Positions 52,365-64,000 of a DNA stretch of 64,000 nucleotides are shown here, piece after piece. Each line of letters starts with the position of its first letter. Positions within the stretch are counted from its first letter, which is position 1. The notes beneath the pieces were generated by a model. That model was not told where the DNA came from. It saw only the letters and a program-made list of their open reading frames with translations, and searched no databases. The position numbers and the translations under genes are program-made. The DNA comes from Promerops cafer (lineage: Eukaryota > Chordata > Aves > Passeriformes > Nectariniidae): the NCBI GenBank assembly GCA_013398275.1, contig VZSE01010148.1:62001-126000 (forward strand), in the 5' to 3' direction.

Positions 52365-52565
52365 TCCGTGGTGTGATTGGGCACTGGAATCGTCTGCCCG
52401 GGGAGGTGGTGGAGTCACCATCCCTGGATGTGTTTAAAAAAAGCCTGGACGTGGCACTCAGTGCTGTGGTTTAGTTGATGAGGAGGTGTTAGGTCATAGG
52501 TTGGACTTGATGATCTCAAAGGTCTTTTCCAACCTAGCTCATCCTGGGATTCTGTGATCCTGTGG
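52365..52565 (+). mobile_element. CR1 LINE 3'-end fragment (different subfamily)
   Basis: It contains TGGGCACTGGAATCGTCTGC, GGAGGTGGTGGAGTCACC, a CCTGGATGTGTTTAAAA block, the GGTTGGACTTGATGATCTC motif and a final GGGATTCTGTGATCC. The TAGTTGATGAGGAGGTG spacer differs from the other copies here, suggesting a separate CR1 subfamily. Sequence upstream to about 52150 may belong to the same element but I could not confirm it. Confidence 0.85.
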
Positions 52566-53722
52566 TGTTGCCATGAGGAAAAAGCAGGTGAGGGAATGTG
52601 ACTTCAAGCATCAGAGCCCTTCTTTCGTGCATTCTGCAGAGCTGAAGGGCAAGGTGCCAGAGAGATGGGTGTGAAGGAGGTGCCTTCATGCATGGATTTT
52701 GCTCTCCTTCCCTGTCTCCTTCCCCAGTCCCCACCCCTCTGTTAAGGCACGGGAGTTTTCTTTAGGATTTTAGTAAAAAGCTCAGGTTTTGCCACTTCTC
52801 TGGAGCCTCCTGGCTCACCCAAGAGACATGCAGGATCTACTTTTGAAGCAGCACCTGAAGGCACAAGGAAGAGGAAAGATCCAACTCCTTCCCCATGTCA
52901 CAGGAGAAAGATCTGCTGGTCCATAAAGCTGCTGTGGTGGCAATGCATGGGGAAAGCTGGGACAGTGCTCTGTTCCCAGTTACTCCAGGTCCTCCAATCC
53001 AACAACAGACAGACCTGATAAATGGGGAGAAAAAAGTCTGCCTAAAAGGCACAAGCATCATTTTTTGGTGGTCCATCTATCAATCTCTGTTAAAGAAATC
53101 CATGTCTTTGACTGTACAGCTTTTCTGAAGGTAGCAGGCACACAGCACTGGCCTGGCTCTGTGCTCAGGGTGGATTAAGTGAGACAGGTTTACATGCACA
53201 CTGTGGGGATTTCCTGGCTCAGAAAACTCAGTGCTAGGCAGGGGATGAATAGATCTGCTGCATCAGCTCAGGCAGTGCTGCCCAGCCCTGAGCCCTGAGC
53301 GTGGACCTGGCCTGCCCCACTCCAGGTGCCAGCCTGCTCCTGCTGCCACACGGGACACCTCTCTGTCACTGCCCCAGCCCTGCGTGGGACTCCAGCCTGT
53401 CTGAAAACCCAGCCTGGCTCCTGCAGGACCACTACAAGCCTTAGAGGGTCTATTCCCACCACACATCCAGAGGAATGGCCTTCAAAAGCCTTCACAAGGC
53501 ACCTGGTTAAGAAAAAAACCCTATTTAATCCCCAAGCCCTGGCAGAGCTCAGCCACCTCACGGTGCCTCTGCGGTGACACCAGAGCTTTGCTTGGAGCCT
53601 GAATGGCTCTGAAGTGTCCAGTGACACAACCATGGGCTACTGGGAAGAGCTGCTGCCTCTGATAACCACAAACTTGAATTTTCACTGCAGCCAAGGGACC
53701 ACAGGGCAGGTGGCTGGGCAAG

Positions 53723-53919
53723 GCACAGGGAGGGCAAAGAGAGGGCACAGGGAAGGGTCACGGAGGGCAGGGGGAAGGGGCACAGGGAGGGCACAAGGGG
53801 GGCACAGAGAAGGGGCAGAGAGAGAGCACAGGGAGGGCAAAGAGAGGGCACAAGGAAGGGTCACGGAGGGCAGGGGGAAGGGGCACAGGGAGGGCACAAG
53901 GGGGGCACAGGGAGGGCAT
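53723..53919. repeat. G-rich tandem duplication, 103-bp unit
   Basis: Unit 1 is 53723-53825. The second copy (53826-53919) matches its first ~88 bp with one visible change, GCACAGGGAAGG against GCACAAGGAAGG, then diverges. Each unit is itself built from shorter GGGCACAGGGAGGGCA-like subunits. Dense GGG runs make the plus strand a candidate for G-quadruplex formation. Confidence 0.88.
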
Positions 53920-56264
53920 TGTGCATCACCTGCAGTGGCAGCACACAGTTCCCAGGTGCTCAGGAAATGCTGGCACATGGAAACAGGGCCAGATGGGTTC
54001 TGCCAGTATCATAACCCGGATCCCACAGAAGGTGAGGGAAGAAGCCCAGTCAGCCCCCACCTGCCTGCATTGCTCCTGCTTCCTTTTCCTGGGCACCAGC
54101 AGGACTGGGGTGGGGCTGCCTTTTCCCAGGACAGCCTCAAACACAGACACCATGGCAGCGGAGCAGCCCTAGGTGTCAGGATGGCACTAGATAAGGCTTG
54201 TGCAAAGGGAAAGCATTTGGAAAGCCACCCCTGTGGCCTCTTCCTGTGCAGGTAACAGCAGCAACAGCAATTTTCCCTTTGTCTGTGAGTTTCTGCAGGA
54301 GCTGAGAGCTGGGAGCAGGGCAAGGGCAGCCCGGCACAGCAGGGTGGGCATCAGGGCAGAGCAGGACTGTCACAAAGGGACAGAGAGGGAACGTGCTTGT
54401 CTTCCCTGCAAGCTGTGACAGGAGCAGAAGGGCAACACGACCTATCCAGGTGATTTGAAGAGTGTGGCAAAGCCAGGCAGGCTCCAGGACAAAGCAGAGA
54501 GGAGTGTTTGCTTTACAGCCGCCCAGGAGCAAGCGCCGGCCTCGGGGGGTGAGCACGGCTCCGAGCTCCATCAGAACCACCCAAGAGCTTTATAAGTCCT
54601 CTGCATTTTTAAACTTCTCTTTGGGGAACAGACCTCTTAAAATGCTAAGGCAGTTTGATAGCTCAGGGCTCTGCTCAGACTGTGAAGTAATTTTTCTACA
54701 ATGGTTCCTCCATGGACCTACCTTCCCAAAGGGGAGGTGGAACAGGCAGATGAGGAGGAGAAAACAGGAGAGAGGAGGTCTGCTCACCTTCTGCAAACAC
54801 TGAGACAGTTCCACCTGCTGAGAGGTGGATGTCCTTTTCCAAGGAGAAGGAGCTGGTTGGGTATTTTCAGGGGAGAAAAAAAAGGCAGCTAATGGATTAT
54901 TTGGGATCTTCTGCCTCTGTGTCACCTGGAGCACCAGGTGGGTGCATCAAAAGCCAAATAGCCTGAAAATTTTGGGTGTGCCCTTGCCCAAAAAGGCAAA
55001 AATATCAGTTACCAAGAGTGACCAGTTGATGCTGCCTCTCCACCTGGATCATGATGGGGGCTCCTTCACTCGCAGGGTCCCTTCTCTGCTGTCAAGGCAG
55101 ACATCCACAGTGGTTGCCAAAGGATTAAGAATCTTACCTCTTCTCCAGGACAGGCTTTTGGGTGCTCACTCCCTGAAGAGCCCCTAGAGAAAATACCCTG
55201 ACAGGTATCCGAGGTACCACTCAAGTACCCAGATTTTGTCCGGGCTACTCAACAAACCCCAAATCCAGCTCTTACAGAAATGAGTTCTTGCAACCTCACA
55301 GAAAATTCCTTTCTAAGACTATGACACCTTAACCCAGGAACAACCTTGCATATTTATCTACCACATTTATCTACCCCAGCACCCATCGAGGTTCCCAGGA
55401 CACTCTGACAGGAATGTCAGAGTATGCCAGCCCAGGACACTCTGACATCCTCCCACTGGCCAAGCACCACCTTTTCTCTGCAGGAAGGAAGCCCAGCAAG
55501 GGCTATGGGAGAGAAGGCTGCTGCTCCCAAAGATGCCATCCCAGGGTGCCAGACCCTGCTGAGCAGGACAAACAACTGGGGCAGCCTCAGCCCTGGAGCC
55601 AAGGGCTGCCCTTGGAGGCTGCAAACCCTCAGGCTGCCAGAAGCAAAAAGGTTTACTGAGATTAGCTGTGAAAATTCTCACCTCTCTCTGGATGATTCCC
55701 ACTGCAGTGAACTGGACTCAAAGCAGCTGATGCAAGAGCACAGCAAAGTCGCTGCAGGGCTCAGAAAGCAGCATCGTAAGATGAGGAGATGTTAAAATCC
55801 AAAATAATAAAAGCAACCTAATTTATTAAGGATTCTCAGAGCCTGGGAGCAAAATAATTTTTCCCCATTTAAAAGCGAGTAAGGCCTAAGAGAAGCTGAG
55901 CAATTTGTCAGAGATTGGGAGCAACAAAGTGGCAGAGAGCAAAGCCTGAACCAGACACCACACACAGACACCACCCGGCCACCCCATTCCAGCTTTTTTC
56001 CTGCAGCTTCCCATCTCCTTCCCCAGCAGGAAAGGCTAATCCATGTCATTATCTGCTTCCCCCACCATTGCCACACCATTAGACCCAACAGCAGCCTGGC
56101 CTCATTTGCTGTCCTAACAAGGGCCTCAGTGAAATCTGTGCAGGAGCTGCCCAAAGAGGGACACCTGCACTGAGACAGAAGAGACAAGGAGCACTTTTCC
56201 CCTTGATCTGCATACACAAAGGTCATGGGAAAGTGGCAGAGGGGGATGAATACTGCAGCCTCAT

Positions 56265-56425
56265 TAGAGGGAAAGAAACTGTTTCTGCAAATAATTGATT
56301 TCTAAATTTATCCCCTAATTAAATAGGTTCCCTGGACGAATCTGCATGCAGGATGCAAGGTGATGATTTAGTGCCTCGCTTCCTCCGGGAATGCATCAAC
56401 ACATGTTTGCAAATTGTGTCTCAGC
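56265..56425. other. Candidate conserved noncoding element
   Basis: It contains AAATAATTGATTTCTAAA, CCCCTAATTAAATAGG, CATGCAGGATGCAAGG and ATGTTTGCAAATTG in a compact, repeat-free block. It lies in the first intron. Confidence 0.3.
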
Positions 56426-57434
56426 CAGACTCAAAGGAAGGGTGATCATCTCCCCACACCAGCACTCCTGGGCCCCTCCTGACACCTGGCGCCTTGGCAC
56501 ACCCGGCAGAGCTCCCTCTGCACCAGGTACATCAGAGCCACACGCAGGGACAAGGATGTTTGTCACCTGTCACCTGTCCCCATGCTCCAGCCCACGCTCC
56601 CGAGCAGGGCACCCATCCCTGCTCACACCCTGCCCCAGTGGGAGGCCAGCCAGAGGGGTTTTTGGCAGGCAGCAGCTGTGAAACTACGGCAGGACTGGAA
56701 ATGCTCTGCCCAAACTCGGCACGTAGCGCGGCAAGAACGAGGAACATTATCTCCAAAACACGCTCTCGCTTCCTACATCAATTCCACGGCTGCTCCTGTC
56801 TAGTCGCTTTGACTTTTTCCTACAGACACCATCAGCTAATAAAACCTCCAGAGACAGATCCTGGGATAAAACCAGGCTACAAGCTCTGCAAAAATTAAGC
56901 ACATTTATCACTCTTCCACGGAGAGCTCCTTTTGGAAAGCAGAGAGCCCTGATGCTCTCAGACAAGCATCAAAGGGCTTGGGATGTGGAAACTCCGTGTT
57001 AGCTTGAAAAGGCAGTGGTGGCAAATGTCCCTGCTGTGACAGAGCCCTGGTGATTAACTCCTGCTGCCCGGGACAGTGAGCAGAGCCCACAGCCTGTCCA
57101 TCCACAGCCCGTCCATCTTGGCTGGATCAAAGCTCTCCCTTCCCAAAAAGAGAGGCACTTGCCTACATTTACACGCTGTCCTCTCTCTGGAAGCAGCAGC
57201 AGCAGCAACACTTTTCATGCCCTCCTCTTTCCTCCCTGCCAGCTTTCCACCCCGCAAGGTCATTTCTGTGATGGGTGTACAGGTCCACCCTCCTTCAGCC
57301 CTTTGGTGCTGAGTCCTCAGGATCTACAGATGTAATTGTCCCCCCTGGTCCCACATGATGGGTTCCTGCTCCTGGCATGTGAGGATTTAGCCAGAGGTTT
57401 GGATTTAGACTAAATATCAGGATTTTTTTTTTGT

Positions 57435-57642
57435 TGTGAGGGTGGTGAGGCCCTGGCACAGGTGCCCAGAGCAGCTGTGGCTGCCCCTGGATCCCTGGGA
57501 GTGTCCAAGGCCAGGCTGGACACTGGGGCTTGGAGCAGCCTGGGACAGTGGAAGATGTCCTTGCCCATGGCAGGGGGTGGAATGGGATGAGCTTTGGGGT
57601 CCTTTCCAAAACAAAGCATTCTATAATTCTGTGATTCTATAA
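57435..57642 (+). mobile_element. CR1 LINE 3'-end fragment
   Basis: It begins near GTGAGGGTGGTGAGGCCCTG, passes GGATCCCTGGGAGTGTCC and CCCATGGCAGGGGGTGG, and ends in an ATTCTATAATTCTGTGATTC tail. It is a clear 5'-truncated copy inserted next to a T-rich stretch (57423-57434). Confidence 0.92.
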
Positions 57643-60095
57643 GTGCAGCCTAGAGATGCTGAACAGTGCCCAACCCTGTCACACTGAGCAGATGTGATTT
57701 TCTCCCCCCCACCTCCCCCAAAGAAGTCTTCAAAACTGGAGCATCTCATGGCACTTCGGATTTCTCAACACTTCTGGATGAAAACTACCTTGTTAAGTGA
57801 GTTCTCCATCCAAAAATCACTACCACAGATGGAGCTCAGGCCCTAAACTACTTCTGCACTCAAAAAATAAAGAGCCATTAGGTGGCTAAATACTTTAGGA
57901 ACTGTGTCCCTTCATCTCCCTGCTGTGGTTTTCCGTCTGTGGCAGAGCATCCTCCTTTATAAATTGCCTCCAAGAGCCTCTGATCTCGTCTAAAAGAAAA
58001 CAATATTATTCACAGGATAGGAAAGAGATGGAAGAGACCTAATTAGTCCTCATACAGAGGAGTTTGCAAGATACGACATTTAAATGAAGCATGATTTTCA
58101 GATGATGGTGCTAAAATCTTCCTGTTACGTCACTGGCTTTTTCTTCCAGGGGTGCTGTATTTGCTCACCTTAAGCATTTTTAAAGGCAAAAAAAATTTCT
58201 TTAGGTACCAAAGCAAATTCATAATCCAGCTCTCCAGCACTTTCCAAGATGAGCAAGTTAAAACCCTGCTAAAAGCAGAGTCCTTGAGGCCCTGTTCCCC
58301 AAGGATGTGTGCACATAAAGCAAGGAAAATGTGTGGTTATTAGAGTTTAGCTTTATTGTTTCCAAAAAACACACTGAAGATTGTGTTTATGATTCTGGAG
58401 AAAATAAAAGCCTCTCTCCAATTGTTAAAATAGTGAACGTGAGATACTCCAGTGACTTCTAAACAATCAAACAGCACAGCACTCTCCACTTGGATTCCAG
58501 AAAAGTCTGTACAGGAGTGAGAATGAGCCTGAGTAGGGATAGGAGATAAACCCACACCTCACCTTAGAGCCAAAGGAAGCAGAATTAGCTTATAGAGTCA
58601 TTTCATGAGGATAAGTTATGCAGAGGACAAGGAAACAGTTCAAAACTCATTGCAAAATTCCTTTAATGCCAGTTTTGTTGGTTTTCAGAAACATCCTGGT
58701 TTCTGAATGATCAAATCCCCTTTGAAAGCCAGACTTGAGCAAGAGAATAATTTAGACACACTCAAAACCAAACAAAAAAGTAAAATCTTAGCTGGAGCTT
58801 TCCCTCTGGCCCTCGCACAGGCCTCTTGCAAAGCCTTCCCCACCCAGCATGATGTTCACACCTTCAGAGGGCTTCTCCTGCCCCACATCCCTACCATGAT
58901 GAAGATCTGCAAGGAAGGTTTACCCATCACTGCATCCATCAAACAGCATTGCCCAAAACACCCAACAGCCTTCACCACTTCTGCCCCTCCACCTTCAGCC
59001 TGGAGGAAGGACAACCCACAGAGTATTTTTTATCCCCTTCCTTTAACTATTACCAAGACTCTGAGGTTATGAATTATTGAATGGAGCTGTCTCTGCAGTC
59101 TAGGATGATAATGATGGAAGGGAAATGCAGTTCCAGAGGGGCCGTGTCCCCGGCACGGGAGCAGGGCAGGGAGCCAAGGGCCATGTCCAAGGGGATCTTT
59201 ACCCAGCTACTCAGTGTCTCTGCCCATCCATCAAAGCCTGACACCTGCCTGGCACACTGGGGATCAAGTTCATCTCAGCAGAAGCCGAGGGAAATACCCC
59301 TTCCACAGGGAAGGGAGGGAAACTCTTCACACCCTGTTCATAACCCTGCACCCCACTTGAAAACCCAGGACTTGAGACCCTCCTGGCCATGCCAGGTGGA
59401 TGAGCTGGACTGGCTGACCTGGCAGAATCAGGCCTTCCTTGGAGTTTCAGCACAAGGAAAGAGACGGGGGGTAGGGATGGAAAAAGCCAGTGAGGAGAGA
59501 GATCCTGAGAAGGTGGTGACAGAATCCAGCCTCCAGACAATTTCACAGACACTTTCTGGAAGGTATTACTGGCAGCTCTAAAACAACCTATTAGCGTGAG
59601 CCTCTGGGGCCTGCAATAAAAACCAAGATGTATTTTTCCCAGGTTAGATAGATGTCTGAAAATTAAAGGAACAGCCTGAAAAAATATGTCAGTTCCACCC
59701 ATCCCTTTGCATACTTTTACTCACAAGCTCCTCAGAGACTGGGGATCAGCGCCAGAGCAGGGGAGGCACAGCTGCCTTCATCCCAGCATGGGAGCAGCAT
59801 GCAAACCACGTCCTGCTCCCAAATCCACCTTGCTGGTTAATGGCTGCATTCCAAGAAATGCATAACACTGTCCTGAGTCTTAAACAATTTCAAAGAAATA
59901 CCGAATTCAAAACACACAGCCAGATCTTCCAGTTGAGGCAGCATTGAGGGCCTAAAGTAACTCCACAGTTTCTGTGCATCCTGCTCCAGAAACGTGTCCC
60001 AAAATTGATCAGAATGGAGGAGCTTCCAGGGTCACACTTTACCCTCTTCTATAAATTTCTTCTGTGGGCCTCCTTCTGAAAAAGGCCATAACCAA

Positions 60096-60170
60096 AACGA
60101 ACACGCTACCCCAAAGATGTGAGTTTTATTATGTTCCTCTAACGAATATGTTACCCCAAAGATGTTTTAT
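60096..60170. repeat. 45-bp tandem duplication
   Basis: AACGAACACGCTACCCCAAA at 60096 recurs at 60141 as AACGAATATGTTACCCCAAA, followed in both cases by GATGT and a TTTTATT stretch. The two copies are diverged, so this is an old duplication. Confidence 0.75.
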
Positions 60171-61431
60171 TTACTTGGAACAAGCTGAGGATCAACTTTT
60201 CCTGCAAGAGTTTTGCCACTATGACCAACATTGGCCATCTATTCACCATTACAGCCATCACATCACACACTATATTGCTACCTGCACTCAGGGCTAAGAT
60301 CCTCATTTAAACCCCAGAAATTAAAAGCATTGTGTCTCCAGAGGTGCACACCAGAGCTCTGCTCGTTCCAATCCTGCCCTTCACCTCCACAAGATCCCCA
60401 GCTCATCCCCTGCCTGTGATGGTGATTGATCTGATCCCTGCTTGGCTCACAAATCCTGCCTGCTTGCTCTTTTTTTCACTCTGGATATTAAGGGAAGGAA
60501 ATCTCTGGATCTATTTGAAATGAATTATACTCCAGTAATTGCAGCTCCTATAGGGCAGTATTAGGTCAAACTGCCCTTTTTGTGCTGTGTCTCAAGCACT
60601 GGAGATGATGAATGGGCTCATTTTCCGCAGAGCTGGATGCTCGCAGCTCCAGGTGAAGCCCACACAAACCACAGATGCTCATTGCTCGGATAGCACAGCT
60701 CCTGCCAAGCCCTTCCTTTAATAAAACATCCAAACTCGCACTGTACAAACACAGTTCTGGCACACATTCCTTGCCACTTGTTGTCATCGTCCCACGGGTC
60801 CTCAGCACATGGTGCCATCCCCGCTGCTGTCCTCTCCAGGCTGCACTTGACTGCTTAAGAAATCTGTGCCACTCTCACCCCAGAAGGACCTTTTCAGCCC
60901 AAAACAGATTCTCCCCTCCCATTCTAATTCTGTGTTAATTGTTAAGATAGGGTGGGATTGCAGAGACTAATTACCGCTGTAAAGTTACTCTTCTGAAGGC
61001 TGATAAGGGAAATAATTAGGATGGACAAGCGTGGATTACAGAACTCTAAATCTCTCTCTCTCTTGTCAAGATAATTCTACTACCCAAGCTCACAGATGAC
61101 AAGAGAGTCCATCAGCAAACACGAAGCAGTGGTGGAGACCAAACAATGGGCTGGACCTTCCCAGACTCCACAGAGCACAGACCCTTCCTGCTGCAGCACA
61201 AGGGGGACTCTTCTCCAGCAGCTCCAGACTGGGACAAGCCTCCAACAGGCAAATCCAAGGACCTCAGCACAGACACCCTGAGAAAAAGACACAGAGCCTG
61301 GGAAATACCAAGAGGATCAGCCCCATGCGTATCTTCCAGCCATGTTCCATCGGCTGGTTTGTCCACGTGGAAGTTGCCTCACAGGTGAGGTACAGCTGTG
61401 GCAGCTCAGGGCACGTGGTCTGAAGCATGAC

Positions 61432-61502
61432 CTAGTGGGTGGCAGGGGGTTGGAACGAGATGATCCTTAAGGTCCCTTCCAAGCCAAGCCACTCTCTGAT
61501 TG
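61432..61502 (+). mobile_element. CR1 LINE, short 3'-end remnant
   Basis: Only the last ~70 bp is visible: GGCAGGGGGTTGGAACGAG, ATGATCCTTAAGGTCCC and TTCCAAGCCAAGCCAC, then a degraded tail. This is the usual CR1 3' terminal motif order. Confidence 0.75.
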
Positions 61503-63450
61503 CATGCTCTCCACAAGGTCCATCCTGCAGGACCTTGCGTGAGCCATTTTGTGCCTCAGCAGCGCACAGACACCCGCAGGACATGTCCCTGTGCTCTGAT
61601 CAGACCTTGCAGCTCTCGGTGCTTGTGTTTTTCACAGCAGAAGTGAGGGTGAGCTCGGGCAGAGCTGCCAGTGCCACTGAAATGAATCTTCATCCAGAGA
61701 GCAGAGCTGAGCACCAGCTAATTCAGCCCAGTTTGGAGGCAGCTCCCACCCTGCCCAGCTCCTGCTGTCTCCCAGCTCCCAGGGTCACATTCCTCGGCAT
61801 ACCTCACATGCATTCCTCATGCGTACACACAGATTATTTTCCTCTAACAATTTCAGGCACCCTGCGCTAGAGCATTTATAACTAATACATATTCTAATAT
61901 TCCTGTTCACCTGAGAAACTTGAAACTTTCCTGGCTCATTTGTCAGGTTTATTTATTAATTTATTTATTTTAAATACCTTCTTCCCCTCCGGCCAGTCAG
62001 ATGAGTCCAGTTAATTTTCATTTCCTTGGACACGGAAAGTCATCTCAAGGTCATTTTTGGGTTATTTTACAGTTTCAGATCTGGAGGGTTTTGCAGGATT
62101 TGAAATTGAAGCTTCTGATTATCTGCTGCATATTGAAAGGAAAAGGAACCAGCTGAGGAAAGACAGTGATGAAGCACCCCATTGACACCCAGGTAATTAA
62201 GGAGAAACAAACATGTTTGTTGGCTGAAACAAGGGAAAAAATGATGCAAACCACTTTATTCTAGCAAAGGAAGAGAGGAGGGAGGAAAGAAAAAGCAGCA
62301 GCTAATGGGTTTCCATCAGAAGGGCATGCTTTGCTCAAGCCAAAACCTTCCCAGTGTGTTTGCACTTCAGTGGGAAGGTTGTCGGGTGCCACCCGGAGGC
62401 TTTTGTCACTTCTGATCAGAAAGAGAGCAGAAAAAAGAATCCCAGTAAACTGCAAAACAAAGCCTTTGTGGTGCAGGCAGATCAACACAGCCCCATTCTG
62501 AAAGAAAAATACAAAATATATCCGTACATGTCCTAAGGGTGGTTTGCCATGGGACAGCTCCATCTCCTCCTGACCAGCTCTAGCGCTAAGGTCCAGGAAA
62601 TGATTCCCTTAGGAAATGGTGACTCTCGGTGTCAGCCAAGCTCATGGCCAGGGCCAGATGATGCTGGAGCCAAAGGAAGAAACAACTCCTGCAGTGATCT
62701 TCAGCTCTGGGCTCCCAAAGCTCGCCCAGTGCAGGCGCATCAGCCTGCGCTCCAGAAGTGTTTGTGAGATGTTTTTAATATCGCGTGGCAGACGGAGAAA
62801 TGCAATCATGACTGAGCCACACATCTCCCCAGGTCCTCAGGGAGCTCGGGTACAAGCCTGGCTTTGTTTCTTTCCCAGGGAACAATCAAGATAGAGGGCT
62901 CACAGCTCTCCTCACACACGCTCTCCGGGGGCTGGAGACAGTAATTAGTTAGTGTGCACTGGAGGCATTTTGGGTTTCAGGGAACCAGGCAAGAATACTC
63001 GAGCTCTGGGGCAGCAAGTGCCCTCGAGAAACCTCGAGCTGATGGTGAGTTCTGAGCTGGCAGAATGCCGACCTCAACTTCCCCAAAACTGCCTTTGTCC
63101 CATTAATCATTTGCTATGCAAAAGCGTTGTTTATTTTGTTTGGTTTTTTTTTTTTTCCCCCCATGAACAAGCAACTTCCAGAGAGGAACAGCTATGAGAA
63201 GTAGCTTATTTCCATCTCCTTAAAAAACACTAATGCTATTACTGGGGGAGTGATTCATTCTGCTCCCCCAGTCCCAGGAGTTGATGTTTCCCTTCCCAGG
63301 CAGAGCTCACCAGGTCTGAGGTACCAGCACCACCTGCCCATGCTCACAGTAGCCTGGGGCACTGGGGACAGGGCAAAGCCACAGCCCTTAGTGGCACCAG
63401 GACTCAGGGGAAGATGAGGAACATCAGTGAGGGCTTTGCTGGACCACCAG

Positions 63451-64000
63451 ATCATAGGATCACAGAATGGTTTGGGTTGGAAGGGACCTTAAAGATCATC
63501 TTGTTCCGCCCCTTGCCCTGGGCAGGGGCACCTCCCACAATCCCAGGTTTGCTCAGAGCCCCATCCAGCCTGGCCTGGGACACTTCCAGGGATCCAGGAG
63601 CAGCCACAGCTTCTCTGGGCACCCTGTGCCAGGCCCTCAGCACCCTCAGAGGGAAGAATTTCTTCCTGTTATGTCCCATCCAGCCCTGCCCTCTGGCAGT
63701 GGGAAGCCATTCCCTGTGTCCTGGCACTCCAGGCCGTTGTCCCAAGTTCCTCTCCAGCTCTCCTGGAGCCCCTTTAGGCACAGGAAGGGGCCCTGAGGTC
63801 TCCCCAGAGCCTGGCTCCCTCCCAGCAGAGGGGCTCCAGCCCTTGGAGCAGCTCCATGGCCTCCTCTGGGCTCTCTCCAGCAGCTCCAGGTCCTTCCTGT
63901 GCTGGGCCCCAGGGCTGGGGCAGCTCTGCAGCCAGGCTCCCACCAGAGCAGAGCAGAGTGGGAGAATCCCCTCCCTCAACACACACTGGCCATGCTGCTT
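63451..64000 (-). mobile_element. CR1 LINE, longer 3' fragment cut by the window edge
   Basis: The reverse complement of a CR1 tail starts at 63451 (ATCATAGGATCACAGAATGG). The element then runs about 550 bp to the window end. The distal part carries the block that reads GAGAGAGCCCAGAGGAGGCC and GGAGAGGAACTTGGGACAAC on the minus strand, from the end of the CR1 reverse-transcriptase ORF and its 3' UTR. An open frame across it (minus, 63452-63982) is a by-product of the repeat and not a host gene. The 5' limit is outside the window. Confidence 0.92.

Larger units (their letters stand above)
45789..64000 (-). other. ASTN2: ASTN2 first intron, 3' part (runs off the window)
   Basis: This sequence lies upstream of exon 2 and so belongs to the intron after exon 1, if exon numbering follows human ASTN2. 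It contains five CR1 fragments, including a longer one at the right edge. It also has a G-rich 103-bp tandem duplication (53723-53919), a 45-bp tandem duplication (60096-60170) and AT-rich islands. Exon 1 and the promoter are not in the window. Confidence 0.8.

Noticed and set aside
63452..63982. 177-residue minus-strand frame resembling a protein
   Set aside because: It lies entirely within a CR1 LINE. The sequence matches the CR1 3' region and terminal tail motifs.
1..64000. Nested TRIM32 gene, which lies inside an ASTN2 intron in other vertebrates
   Set aside because: No RING, B-box or NHL-repeat coding frame is present. TRIM32 belongs to a more 3' intron than those seen here.
1..64000. 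CRISPR array, operon or other prokaryotic system
   Set aside because: The tandem repeats lack regular spacers, and the spliced exons, CR1 elements and LTR show an avian nuclear genome.

Overview
The window is vertebrate nuclear DNA and almost certainly avian. It carries many 3'-truncated CR1 LINEs, whose ends carry the bird-typical TTCTATGATTCTGTGATT-like motif (the 3' tail on plus copies, its reverse complement on minus copies). It also has a short TG...CA retroviral LTR, spliced vertebrate coding exons, long introns and no dense bacterial-type coding. The only protein-coding gene I can support is ASTN2 (astrotactin-2), on the minus strand, represented by three internal exons. The transcript therefore enters from the right edge (64000) and leaves at the left edge (1).

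Layout along the gene: first intron, 3' part only (45789-64000); exon 2 (45601-45788), the end of the extracellular N-terminal region; a 27.8-kb intron (17838-45600); exon 3 (17453-17837), the first transmembrane helix and an acidic cytoplasmic stretch; a 15.0-kb intron (2425-17452); exon 4 (2275-2424), more of the cytoplasmic loop ending in a polybasic patch; and the 5' part of the next intron (1-2274). All three exons keep good GT/AG splice sites and matching phases (1-0, 0-1 and 1-1, counting bases carried in from the previous exon), so the gene looks intact here. Mammalian ASTN2 is close to a megabase. The short introns suggest a compact avian microchromosome; synteny to avian chromosome 17 is my inference.

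The rest is intron. It holds nine CR1 fragments, one probable solo ERV LTR, a CACCC-type minisatellite interrupted by a 451-base assembly gap (35019-35469), a G-rich 103-bp tandem duplication, a 45-bp tandem duplication, homopolymer tracts and several AT-rich, ATTA-motif-rich islands that look like conserved noncoding elements of a neurodevelopmental locus. Their conservation cannot be tested from one sequence.

The most interesting arrangement is the sense-oriented LTR starting 82 bp past the exon 4 donor. It supplies the first in-frame stop after the exon and a canonical AATAAA, so read-through could give a truncated ASTN2 transcript. A sense CR1 also ends about 66 bp upstream of the exon 3 acceptor. 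I found no convincing second gene, RNA gene, CRISPR array or new system.
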